Source: Pontibacillus chungwhensis BH030062 (GTDB taxonomy: Bacteria > Bacillota > Bacilli > Bacillales > BH030062). From it: DNA of 64,000 bases. Location: positions 84,189 to 148,188 of the forward strand of contig NZ_AVBG01000010.1 in the NCBI RefSeq assembly GCF_000770675.1, given 5' to 3'. A program made the position numbers and the translations under genes. This document shows positions 53,378 to 61,714 of this stretch, in pieces. Position 1 is the stretch's first letter. Each line of letters opens with the position of its first letter. A model generated the notes under the pieces. The model ran no database searches. It was not told the DNA's origin and was given only the letters and a program-made list of their open reading frames with translations.

Positions 53378-53530
53378 AAACTACCTCCATACCATGAAGA
53401 ATCATACAACTTTCAAGGTGTTCCACATTAGCCTTTCACAACAGTATCCGAATCCTTCAGCCGCCTTGTTTTATGTTTGATGAACGCACCTCAATATGAA
53501 TACTCAAATATAGGACTACCATATTCGGCT

Positions 53531-53710
53531 CGTTTCCGTTACTCCTCATATGGAAAAGGTGGGCCGGGAAACTGCGAGACTCCTGCGGGAGAAAGAGTTA
53601 GACGAGACCCCACAGAGAGCGCAAGCGAACGAGGAGGCTCGACAGCTCGCCCGCGGAAAGCCAGTAGTTTCCCGGCCCACCTTACTCTCAATTAGAGTAA
53701 ATGGAAACGT
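53531..53710. repeat. modular palindromic element, copy E5 (simple form)
   Basis: CGTTTCCGTTAC...ATGGAAACGT ends; stem AGGTGGGCCGGGAAACT / AGTTTCCCGGCCCACCT. Its inside matches E4 almost exactly (GAGACTCCTGCGGGAG, GAGACCCCACAGAGAGCGC, GAGGAGGCTCGACAGCTCGC) but lacks cassettes. Confidence 0.92.
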
Positions 53711-53775
53711 TCTCTCATTACACTGTTCCAACAACAAGGCTTAATGATCTTGATAGTCCTCATCTAAAAAAGCAT

Positions 53776-53810
53776 AAAAAAAGGGCCAATGCGATCGAGG
53801 CATTGGCCAA
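53776..53810 (-). terminator. strong intrinsic terminator, minus strand
   Basis: On the minus strand GGCCAATGC, 7-base loop, GCATTGGCC, then C and seven T. It is 380 bp beyond the M48 protease stop, so it more likely ends a separate short transcript than that mRNA. Confidence 0.85.
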
Positions 53811-54007
53811 AAAGAGACGACTGGTTAACTTTTGAGTGAGGGAATTACTTGTGAACGATTAGTCCATGACGACAAACCTCGTTCACTTTGCATGTAAGCT
53901 CAACAACAAACATGCAACAAGACTCCATAAACGAGCCCCGAGATTTGAGAGACAACGAATGTCCTACAAAAGTGCGGTGCCGTTTAATTTGTCTTGAGTC
54001 TATTCTA
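53811..54007 (-). ncRNA. candidate structured small RNA or small-peptide mRNA
   Basis: A candidate -10 TAGAAT (minus strand, 54007-54002) with a weak TTACTT 16 bp upstream would start a transcript of about 220 nt ending at the terminator 53776-53810. Within it are short hairpins: GTGAACGA / TCGTTCAC (53851-53858 / 53879-53886), a TGCATG / CATGCA pair nearby, and GACA/TGTC near the 5' end. A 27-codon frame (53928-53845) encodes four cysteines but has no good ribosome site. It does not match any RNA family I know. Confidence 0.4.
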
Positions 54008-54043
54008 ATATAATCTTAGCCAAAAGTAACCGAAAAACATTTG

Positions 54044-54068
54044 CGGTATCACGCAACCGTTTGCGGTT
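54044..54068. promoter_or_regulatory. palindrome ACGCAACCGTTTGCG upstream of the candidate RNA
   Basis: ACGCAACCGTTTGCGG (54051-54066) resembles a cre site but has C for T at position 2. TTTGCGGT occurs twice about 20 bp apart. It lies about 45 bp upstream of the putative -10. Confidence 0.35.
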
Positions 54069-54188
54069 TTCACATAATATTCCAACAATTACACCCCAGA
54101 TTGTTAAGAGATATACCTTTTTACGTGTGAATTTTTTTCATTTTAAGAAATTATTTACAAGTTATAGTAATATAACGAATTACAAATA

Positions 54189-55403
54189 TCAATTGTTCCG
54201 CTCACGTTGTTCCATTTCACTTTGAATACGCTCAATCCTTTCTCCAAGCGGTGGATGAGTATATCGAAGCCAAACAATCCATTCATAGGGGGAGAGATCG
54301 CTTTTGGATTCCCTGGCTAAGGCCTGATAGCTTTCAAGGGCTGGCTGCAAATCGTCTGTATGCTCTATAGCATAACGGTCTGCTGCACGTTCCATAACCC
54401 TCGAAACATACAAGTTTATTGGTTGCGTGGCAAACATTAGTAGCGTGACAACTAGCAACAAGACCGGTACACTGCGTAGATCAGACCGTTCACGTAAACC
54501 GAGACGCTCCTTCCCATTTCGATAGATAAACGAATAAATGCGCGCAAGGCTCCATAAAAGTACAAAACTTAATAACAAATAACCAGCTACTCCTATATAA
54601 ATATGGTGTTTCACATAGTGAGCAATTTCGTGAGCCAGAATAAACAATACTTCACTTTGACTCATCCCATTTAACATTGTATCCCATAAGACAATCCGCT
54701 TCTGCCCGCCGATTCCGGTCACATAGGCGTTGAAAGTGCTCGTCTTCTCACTCATATTCACTTGAAAAATATGATCCTCCTCAATCCCTGCTTCACCAGC
54801 TAGTTCTACAATAGAATCTTTTAAGCTTCCCGCTTCAAGCGATGTAAAATCCTCAAATAAGGGATCAATCCAGATCGGCTGCACATAAATGATGAAAAAA
54901 GCGACAGGGAGAGAAGTCAGCCACAAAACAAGCCACCATTTCTGCGGGAACTTCGAGACAATACTGCGGAAGACCGCAATTAATACCGCTACTACCACAA
55001 TAAAAAGCACGCTTTGAATACACCATTCCACCAGCCAATCTCCGATGGGCTGATGACTAATTGAAGCAGCTTTAGACATGGAATAACCAATTCCATCAAG
55101 TGGTAACGCAATCAACTGAAGGGCTGTCATAAAGAAAGCACCAAAGACAAAAGATTGCGCCCATTTTTTCTTAAGTAGCTTTTCTATACGGTTCAAAATA
55201 GCTTTATGCCAGTCCATTATGATAAAAGACAACAATATGACCCACGGGAATGTTAACTGGGTAAAGGAATAAGCATGACGGTAAGCTGCGTATCTAGAAT
55301 CAGCATACGTATCCAGTTCATAAAACCAACCAAAGTAGATCCATAACACGACTAAAAAGAATCCATAAAATCCAAGTAACTTCTTCAAAGCATCCTCCCC
55401 CAT
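54189..55403 (-). CDS. M48-family membrane metallopeptidase (YhfN-like)
   Basis: 404 residues, with seven or so membrane segments. The zinc motif is His258-Glu259-x-x-His262 ('FILAHEIAHYVKHH'), with the third ligand Glu in 'VMERAADRYAIEH' (about 345). The layout matches CAAX-type (Ste24-like) proteases and the order near comK and lcfB matches B. subtilis yhfN. Substrates are unknown; these enzymes often clear membrane or signal peptides. Confidence 0.88.
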   Translation of the reverse strand: MGEDALKKLLGFYGFFLVVLWIYFGWFYELDTYADSRYAAYRHAYSFTQLTFPWVILLSFIIMDWHKAILNRIEKLLKKKWAQSFVFGAFFMTALQLIALPLDGIGYSMSKAASISHQPIGDWLVEWCIQSVLFIVVVAVLIAVFRSIVSKFPQKWWLVLWLTSLPVAFFIIYVQPIWIDPLFEDFTSLEAGSLKDSIVELAGEAGIEEDHIFQVNMSEKTSTFNAYVTGIGGQKRIVLWDTMLNGMSQSEVLFILAHEIAHYVKHHIYIGVAGYLLLSFVLLWSLARIYSFIYRNGKERLGLRERSDLRSVPVLLLVVTLLMFATQPINLYVSRVMERAADRYAIEHTDDLQPALESYQALARESKSDLSPYEWIVWLRYTHPPLGERIERIQSEMEQRERNN

Positions 55404-55548
55404 TCTAAACTCTATTGTACAAACACCAACCCAAAAAATTCAAATTGTTGCCATAATATTGTAACCAGTTGTTCACCGAAACCCCTATTACCACCGTAGT
55501 TACTCTTGTAATATAAAAGTAAGCAGAACGGTTACAGGGGGAATAGAT

Positions 55549-56136
55549 ATGAAAAAGAAATGGTATATTGTCTTTATTTCTTTATTAGTAATTGGCATCG
55601 GCCTCGGAATATCATATTTGCAATTTTGGCGCGACGCAGGGGTAGAACTACCTACAGACGTACGTATGAATACCGCACAAGGTGAAGAATACAACCTGGC
55701 TTCTATGGATGAAAAAGTTCGCATTGTTGAATTTATGTACACCAAATGCCCAGATGTATGTCCACTCACCACCCAACGCATGATGCATTTAAAAGAACAG
55801 TTTAAAGACGACGGGGTCTACGGAGATCAAGTTGAATTCGTCACCGTTACCATCGATCCAGAAAATGATACTAACGAACGCCTACAACAGTATATGAAAA
55901 GTTTCGGAGCAGAAGAAGACCCGTCCTGGATCTTTTTAAGAGGATCAGTAGAAGACACTAAAAAATTAGCAGAACCTTTCCGTTTCCTGTTCAAAGATAA
56001 CGGCACAGACTACCTTGTCCACACATCTTACGCATACCTCCTCGACAAGGACAATTACCTCGTTGGCAAATTCCCAATGGGCGAAGCCTTTAACAAAGAC
56101 CAAGTGTACAACACCGTGATGGACCTAGTGAACTAA
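55549..56136 (+). CDS. SCO1/SenC-family copper chaperone
   Basis: 195 residues with an N-terminal anchor (4-24) and a thioredoxin fold outside the membrane. The copper ligands are Cys67 and Cys71 in 'YTKCPDVCPLT' and His158 in 'DYLVHTSYAYLLD'. It helps assemble the CuA site of cytochrome c oxidase or works in thiol exchange. ACAGGGGGAATAGAT precedes the ATG. A strong terminator follows. Confidence 0.92.
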   Translation: MKKKWYIVFISLLVIGIGLGISYLQFWRDAGVELPTDVRMNTAQGEEYNLASMDEKVRIVEFMYTKCPDVCPLTTQRMMHLKEQFKDDGVYGDQVEFVTVTIDPENDTNERLQQYMKSFGAEEDPSWIFLRGSVEDTKKLAEPFRFLFKDNGTDYLVHTSYAYLLDKDNYLVGKFPMGEAFNKDQVYNTVMDLVN

Positions 56137-56140
56137 CCTC

Positions 56141-56179
56141 GAAAGGGTCATTTTCCTTGTTGGAAAATGACCCTTTTTT
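56141..56179 (+). terminator. intrinsic terminator
   Basis: AAAGGGTCATTTTCC (56142-56156) / GGAAAATGACCCTTT (56162-56176), then TTT. Confidence 0.93.
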
Positions 56180-56244
56180 TCAATTCTGAAGGGTAGGAGC
56201 TGAGACATCTAATGTGGATGGGACCGTTATGCTTATTGAGTGGT

Positions 56245-56440
56245 TGGGGTGTCTGGGGAACGACTCGCTTTCCACGGGCGGCCCCACACGACGTGGGGTC
56301 GTTCGACGTTGTCACAGGACGTGACGGTTTTAGTCGAACTTCCTCTTTCTTTTTAGAGCCTCCTCGTTCGCTAGCGCTCTCTGTGGGGTCTCGCCTACCT
56401 TTTCTTCCCGTAGGAGTCTCCCCGTTCCCCAGACACTCCT
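56245..56440. repeat. modular palindromic element, copy E6 (with cassette 1)
   Basis: Stem GGGGTGTCTGGGGAACG / CGTTCCCCAGACACTCC with a few mismatches. Cassette 1 occupies about 56284-56360: CCCCACACGACGTGGGG, GTTCGACGTTGTCACAGGACGTGAC and TAGTCGAAC, in reverse orientation to E2. The rest matches E4. Confidence 0.92.
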
Positions 56441-56514
56441 GCCTTATATTGTAGTAACGGACCCGCTTCTTTAGCCTTGAAAGGTGAAATACAGGTCCAT
56501 AATCCCCCCTGCAG

Positions 56515-56884
56515 CATGTTTTCGTTTCTTCTAATACGGAAAAGGTGGGTCTGGAAACTGCGAGACTCCCGCGGGCAGAAGGGCCTAGTTCCTGCGTGGA
56601 GGACCTAGCTTGATAAGCCATCTTTTTTACAAAGGCTAATCGCCTTTTCCAAAAAGCTGCCTTATCCGGCCCCACACGATGTGGGGTCGTTCGATGTTGT
56701 CACAGGATGTGACGATCCTAGTCGAACTTCCTTTTATCCCTGGTCACCACGCCTGCACTTTAAAATTCTAGGTGAGACCCCGGAGACCGGCTTTGCCGGT
56801 TGAGGAGGCTCACCAGCTCCCCACAGGAAAGCGAATGGTTTCCAGACCCACCTTACGCTCAATCTAAGCAAACGGAAACATTCT
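56515..56884. repeat. modular palindromic element, copy E7 (composite, cassettes 1 and 2)
   Basis: ATGTTTTCGTTTC...AAACGGAAACAT ends; stem AAAGGTGGGTCTGGAAACT / GGTTTCCAGACCCACCTT. It carries both inserts: cassette 2 (about 56588-56667, with the GATAAG...CTTATC hairpin) and cassette 1 (about 56668-56735), then the element end GAGACCCCGGAGACC and GAGGAGGCTCACCAGCTCCC. At 370 bp it is the longest copy. Its right end is 80 bp before the SulP start. Confidence 0.92.
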
Positions 56885-56964
56885 CTCAGTATGTATCCTT
56901 GCTCATGTTTGTCAACGTTTCGGGGATGATAAGGGGTAGCATATTGGCAAGGGAGTTTTTTCAG

Positions 56965-58416
56965 ATGGAGGTACAGAGCTTTAAGGAATCCTGGTTTATT
57001 AATACAAAAGGGGACCTCTTATCAGGTACTGTTGTGGCACTTGCGCTTGTACCGGAGGCGATTGCTTTTTCTATTATTGCAGGGGTCGATCCGATGGTTG
57101 GGTTGTACGCTTCTTTTATTATAGCAGTGGCGATCGCTTTCGTTGGGGGACGTCCTGGTATGATTTCTGGTGCTACTGGGGCTATGGCTTTACTGATGGT
57201 CGACCTTGTTGCCGGCTATGGTCTTCCTTATTTATTAGCAGCAACCCTATTAACAGGGGTTTTACAAATTGCTTTTGGTATAGCAAAGCTTGCTCGGTTC
57301 ATGAGGTTTATTCCTCGTTCTGTTATGGTCGGGTTTGTGAATGCACTGGCCATACTGATCTTCACAGCTCAACTCGAACACTTTTCAGGGGCTGGGTGGG
57401 TGATGTATGCGATGGTCATTGGGACGTTAGCTATTATTTATCTCTTGCCTCGTGTAAGTACTGCGGTCCCTTCTGCTCTCGTTGCAATTGTTGTGGTTAC
57501 AGCAATCGCATTCCTTACGAATACGACGGTTAGTACTGTGGGAGATATGGGCGAAATTACAAAGGCCTTCCCCTCCTTCTTCCTCCCCGCTGTTCCACTT
57601 ACATTTGAAACGCTACGTATTATTTTTCCTTATGCGCTTGGATTAGCTATTGTAGGCCTCGTTGAATCGCTCTTAACCGCTAGCATTGTCGATGAATCAA
57701 CTGGCACCTATAGCAACAAGAACCAAGAATCAAAAGGTCAAGGAATCGCAAATATTATAACAGGATGTTTCGGCGGCATGGCAGGATGTGCGATGATTGG
57801 TCAATCCGTCATTAACGTCAAATCAGGCGGGAGAGGAAGACTATCTTCCCTTACAGCTGGTGTGGTTCTTATCTTATTAATTGTCTTCCTTGGAGATATC
57901 GTTTCCCAAATTCCGATGGCCGCACTAGTTGGCGTCATGATTATGGTCTCGATTGGGACGTTTGACTGGAATTCCATTAAAACGATTCCAATCGTTCCGC
58001 TAACAGATAACATCGTGATGGTCGTCACAGTCGTAACGGTCATTCTTACCCATAATCTAGCGATCGGGGTATTAACAGGGATTCTGCTCAGTTCTATGTT
58101 CTTTGTTCATAAAATCTCTAAAGTTCATATACGTCGTTCTATTCATGGAAATCGGATGATGATTTACTTTAAAGGTGAACTGTTCTTTGCTTCTGTTACG
58201 GACCTGTTCCATGAATTTGATTATACGATGGACGGAGCTAAAGAAGTGGTGCTTGATTTTAGTGAAGCTCGTTTATGGGATGATTCCGCTGTCGCTGTAC
58301 TTGATAAAATCATACGCCGCTTTGAAGAACAAGGGATAAACGCCTATATTATCGGACTAAATAAACTAAGTTCAGACTTAAACCAAAAATTAGCACGAAA
58401 ATTAGATAACCATTAA
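56965..58416 (+). CDS. SulP-family anion transporter with STAS domain
   Basis: About 483 residues. It has 10-12 membrane helices with 'VALALVPEAIAFSIIAGVDPMVGLYASFI' (in parts) and 'GGRPGMISGATGAMALL' typical of SulP, and a C-terminal STAS domain (about 395-480) with 'VVLDFSEARLWDDSAVAVLDK' in parts. SulP proteins move sulfate, bicarbonate or similar anions. The open frame runs to 56800, inside repeat element E7. AAGGGAG 10 bp before the ATG at 56965 defines a more likely start. Confidence 0.87.
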   Translation: MEVQSFKESWFINTKGDLLSGTVVALALVPEAIAFSIIAGVDPMVGLYASFIIAVAIAFVGGRPGMISGATGAMALLMVDLVAGYGLPYLLAATLLTGVLQIAFGIAKLARFMRFIPRSVMVGFVNALAILIFTAQLEHFSGAGWVMYAMVIGTLAIIYLLPRVSTAVPSALVAIVVVTAIAFLTNTTVSTVGDMGEITKAFPSFFLPAVPLTFETLRIIFPYALGLAIVGLVESLLTASIVDESTGTYSNKNQESKGQGIANIITGCFGGMAGCAMIGQSVINVKSGGRGRLSSLTAGVVLILLIVFLGDIVSQIPMAALVGVMIMVSIGTFDWNSIKTIPIVPLTDNIVMVVTVVTVILTHNLAIGVLTGILLSSMFFVHKISKVHIRRSIHGNRMMIYFKGELFFASVTDLFHEFDYTMDGAKEVVLDFSEARLWDDSAVAVLDKIIRRFEEQGINAYIIGLNKLSSDLNQKLARKLDNH

Positions 58417-58467
58417 AAGTTTGATGAAGCGAAACAAGTGCCTAACAATACTTTCTTACGTCCCTAT

Positions 58468-58513
58468 AAAAAAAGATTTGCCCGTTTCATTCAAAAGGGG
58501 CAAATCTTTTTTC
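58468..58513. terminator. bidirectional terminator
   Basis: AAAAAAGATTTGCCC (58469-58483) / GGGCAAATCTTTTTT (58498-58512). It separates the converging SulP and ABC ATPase genes. Confidence 0.92.
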
Positions 58514-58518
58514 TTTCA

Positions 58519-59316
58519 TTATTTTTGCAACAACGTTTTATCATCTGCCAAGGATTTACCACGAGCCTTTTGGAAGGCTTCTAGCAGGTCGGCAACGGTT
58601 AATTTTTTCTTTTCTTCCCGATCGGCATGAAAGATGATTTTACCTTCATCCATCATAATTAAACGATTACCAAGGGAAAGCGCCTGCTCCATATCATGCG
58701 TGACCATCAGCGTTGTGAGCTGGTGCTGATTAACGACATCTCTCGTAATCGAGGTGATGTGTTCAGCGCGTGCTGGGTCAAGTGCTGCCGTGTGCTCGTC
58801 AAGCAGCAAGATTCGCGGTTCTGTGAACGTTGCCATTAATAAGGAGAGCGCTTGCCGTTCCCCGCCTGATAGAAGACCAACTTGTGTGGTCAATCGGTCA
58901 TGGAGATTCACGTTCATATCTTGAAGAAGTTTCTTAAACTCTTTCTTTCTAGAGGAACTCACTCCCCGTCCAAGTCCCCGTTTTTTCGTACGTCCTAGAG
59001 CTAAGGCTAAATTTTCTTCAATCGTCATGTGAGGTGCTGTGCCGGCCATGGGATCCTGGAACACTCGTCCAATCCATTTTGATCGCTTGTGCTCCGGAAG
59101 GTATGTCATGTTCAGGTCATCTACTGCCATAAGACCTTGATCAGGAAACAGGACTCCTGCAATTAAGTTAAGGAGTGTTGACTTCCCTGCTCCATTACTT
59201 CCGATCACCGTGACGAAGTCTCCCTCCTCGAGCGTTAGAGAAACGTTGTCGATCGCTCGTTTTTCATCAGGTGTTCCTTTGTAGAAGGTTTTTTCAATCT
59301 GTTTGAGGTTTAGCAA
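58519..59316 (-). CDS. ABC transporter ATP-binding protein (COG1101 type)
   Basis: 265 residues. It has Walker A 'GSNGAGKST' (about 39-47), Q-loop 'RVFQDPMAGTAPHMTIEENL', signature 'LLSGGERQALSLLMA' and Walker B 'ILLLDEHTAALDP'. The family pairs with the permease and binding protein upstream, as in streptococcal TrpXYZ-like systems. It starts with TTG at 59316, 8 bp after AAAGGGGAC, and overlaps the permease by 23 bp. Confidence 0.9.
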   Translation of the reverse strand: MLNLKQIEKTFYKGTPDEKRAIDNVSLTLEEGDFVTVIGSNGAGKSTLLNLIAGVLFPDQGLMAVDDLNMTYLPEHKRSKWIGRVFQDPMAGTAPHMTIEENLALALGRTKKRGLGRGVSSSRKKEFKKLLQDMNVNLHDRLTTQVGLLSGGERQALSLLMATFTEPRILLLDEHTAALDPARAEHITSITRDVVNQHQLTTLMVTHDMEQALSLGNRLIMMDEGKIIFHADREEKKKLTVADLLEAFQKARGKSLADDKTLLQK

Positions 59317-60313
59317 CGTCCTGTCCCCTTTCCTGCTTAAGTTCTTGTGTTAAGGCTTTCTGCTGGCGTTTACGCTCCATCCACTCTTTGATTTGACCAG
59401 AGAATGTTGGAATAACAAGTGCTCCTGTTACGATAATTGCTGTGATGAGCTTAAGGTCACTTGCTTTTACAAATTCAAGTTGCATGGCTACAGCTAGAAT
59501 GATGCGATACAAGACTGCTCCTAGTACAACAGCGAGCGTTGTTCTCGCAATGGACTTACGACCAAATACGCCTTCTCCGATAATAACGGAGGCAAGACCA
59601 ACAATAATCATCCCAACTCCAAGACCGACATCAGCAAAACCGTTATACTGCACAATTAAAGCTCCGCTCATTGCAACCAGTGCGTTTGAGAGTCCTAAGC
59701 CAATCATTATATAAAGGCCAGTGTTCGCTGATAGACTCTTGATCATCTTCGCATTGTCACCTGTTGCTCTAAGTGCAATACCTGACTCTGTCTGCAAGAA
59801 CCAATCAAGAACCTTTTTAACACCGATAATCAGAAGAGTTCCAAACAGAAGCACATAAAATGTATTCGGCGCAGCACCTTCAATCCCTAGCGCTTGAAAC
59901 GGCGTCATTAGAGCTGCATCAATCCCTGTAGATGCCCACCAGCTCTCAATTTGAGAGAACAATGTCTCTTCGTTTAGAAGAGGAATATTTGGGCGCCCCA
60001 TAATACGTAGGTTGATAGAGTATAGAGCAATCATCATCAGAATGCCTGATAATAATGGATTGATCTTCCCCTTCGTATGGAGGAACCCTGTCATACACCC
60101 TGCAATAAAACCTGCAGCCCCTCCTGCTAGCGTAGCCATGAATGGCGATGTTCCACTTACCATAAGGACGGATGCAACGGCCCCGCCCGTTACAAAGCTG
60201 CCATCTACAGTAAGGTCAGGGAAATCTAGAATGCGAAAGCTTATATAAACGCCAAGGGCCATAATCGCGTATAGTAACCCTGACTCAATTGCGCCAAATA
60301 GTGCTCCTGTCAT
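59294..60313 (-). CDS. ABC transporter permease (COG4120 type)
   Basis: 339 residues and about nine membrane helices, branched-chain-permease-like: 'GVYISFRILDFPDLTVDGSF' and 'GCMTGFLHTKGKINPLLSGI' (both at about 20-100), with a hydrophilic tail 'MERKRQQKALTQELKQE'. It is the middle gene of a three-gene operon. The start follows GAGGAGGATCATC. Confidence 0.9.
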   Translation of the reverse strand: MTGALFGAIESGLLYAIMALGVYISFRILDFPDLTVDGSFVTGGAVASVLMVSGTSPFMATLAGGAAGFIAGCMTGFLHTKGKINPLLSGILMMIALYSINLRIMGRPNIPLLNEETLFSQIESWWASTGIDAALMTPFQALGIEGAAPNTFYVLLFGTLLIIGVKKVLDWFLQTESGIALRATGDNAKMIKSLSANTGLYIMIGLGLSNALVAMSGALIVQYNGFADVGLGVGMIIVGLASVIIGEGVFGRKSIARTTLAVVLGAVLYRIILAVAMQLEFVKASDLKLITAIIVTGALVIPTFSGQIKEWMERKRQQKALTQELKQERGQDVAKPQTD

Positions 60314-60325
60314 GATGATCCTCCT

Positions 60326-61309
60326 CTACTTTTCTATAATCTCTGCTTCTTCTTTCCAGTCTTCCTGAATTTCTACACCCATTTCGTTCGCTGCATCTTT
60401 ATTTATCTGAAGCTTTAAGTTTTGTGGGTAAGATACAGGAATCTCTCCAGGTTCCTTTCCTTCTTCAAGGATTTCAATGGCTTTTTGACCAGCTTCAAAG
60501 CCGATATCATAGTAATCAAACCCATAAGCTGCGAATCCTCCGCGCTCGACTGAATCAAGCTCACCAACAAGAACAGGAGTATCTTCTTCCTGCCCTACAA
60601 GCAATACGGACTCAAGGGCACTGACAACAGTGTTATCTGTAACGATGTAAAGAGCATCTACTTTTCCAGTGAGAGATTCTGCTGCTTGCTTTACTTCAGC
60701 GGATGTCGTAACCGTTGCTGTCTTGATATCAACCTTGTCACCTGCAATCTCTTTCACACGTTCAATTTGAGACGATGAATTCTGTTCACTTGGGTTGTAC
60801 AGCATTCCTACTGTTTGAACATCCATTTTCTCTGTCATAAATGAGATGGTGTTTGGAATCGCATCCGGGTGTGTATCTGTTGTGCCTGTCACGTTGCCAC
60901 CTGGGGATTCCATTGAATCAACCAAGTTTGACCCAACAGAATCTGTAACGGATGTAAAGACGATCGGAATATCTTTCGTTGCGTTCAGTGCACTTTGAGC
61001 ACTTCCTGTTGAATTAGCAAATATTAAATCAACATCGTCCCCTACAAAGTTATCAGCAATGGTCTGATTGTTCTTTGCGTCCCCTTGTGCAAGCTGAACG
61101 TCGAAGTTCACATTAAGACCTGCTTCATCAAACGCTGCTTTAAACCCTTCTTGGGCTGCATCAAGCGATGGGTGTTCAACAATTTGAGTGATGCCTACTG
61201 TATAATCATATGATTCCTCTTTCTCATTTCCTTCTTTAGCTTCTGAACTTGAACAGCCTGTAATTGCCATGATAGCGACGATACTGGCTACTATTAACCA
61301 CTTCTTCAT
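60326..61309 (-). CDS. ABC transporter substrate-binding lipoprotein (COG2984 type)
   Basis: 327 residues. The lipobox is 'AITGC' (Cys19), followed by a Ser/Glu-rich linker and a periplasmic-binding fold: 'VGITQIVEHPSLDAAQEGFK', 'IFANSTGSAQSALNATKDIPIV' (in parts) and 'GFAAYGFDYYDIGFEAGQKA'. Related streptococcal genes (trpX) take up tryptophan; the ligand here is not certain. The ribosome site is GAGGGGGAAC. No T-box is visible in the 150 bp upstream. Confidence 0.9.
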   Translation of the reverse strand: MKKWLIVASIVAIMAITGCSSSEAKEGNEKEESYDYTVGITQIVEHPSLDAAQEGFKAAFDEAGLNVNFDVQLAQGDAKNNQTIADNFVGDDVDLIFANSTGSAQSALNATKDIPIVFTSVTDSVGSNLVDSMESPGGNVTGTTDTHPDAIPNTISFMTEKMDVQTVGMLYNPSEQNSSSQIERVKEIAGDKVDIKTATVTTSAEVKQAAESLTGKVDALYIVTDNTVVSALESVLLVGQEEDTPVLVGELDSVERGGFAAYGFDYYDIGFEAGQKAIEILEEGKEPGEIPVSYPQNLKLQINKDAANEMGVEIQEDWKEEAEIIEK

Positions 61310-61465
61310 TGTTGTTCCCCCTCTGTTATGTACTTTAGCACTTTTATGCTTTTATGCTTTTACGCGCTAAAATTTGATATGTTCTAAACTAACGAATTTT
61401 TTACTAGATTGCAAGAGGGATGAGTGAATTTGTTAGAAAATTCTTTTATCACACGAGGGCGGGAG

Positions 61466-61650
61466 GATGTTTCCGTTAACTTTGATTGAGCGTAAGGCGG
61501 GCCTGGAAACCACTCGCTTTCCTGTGGGGAGCTGGTGAGCCTCCTCGCCCGGCAGAGCCGGACTGTGGGGTCTCACCTAGGCTCTTCTGCCCACGGGAGT
61601 CTCGCAGTTTCCCGGCCCACCTTTACCATACAAGGAGGAACGAAAACATG
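61466..61650. repeat. modular palindromic element, copy E8 (simple form)
   Basis: GATGTTTCCGTTAAC...GAACGAAAACATG ends; stem AAGGCGGGCCTGGAAAC / GTTTCCCGGCCCACCTT with mismatches. Interior as E1 (CACTCGCTTTCCTGTGGGGA, GAGCCTCCTC, GGGTCTCACCTAGG, GGGAGTCTCGCAG). Confidence 0.92.
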
Positions 61651-61714
61651 CCATATAGGGTAACAACAGACCCGCTGATGTGAAATGCGTGGCCGTTCAC
61701 CCACCATAAAGACA

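Noticed and set aside
56148..56675. 175-residue minus-strand ORF
   Set aside because: It is built from elements E6 and E7 and the terminator of the SCO gene; no ribosome site and no family resemblance.
61310..61460. T-box or other riboswitch before the ABC operon
   Set aside because: I see no GGGTGGNACCGCG-like antiterminator word and no terminator hairpin in the leader.
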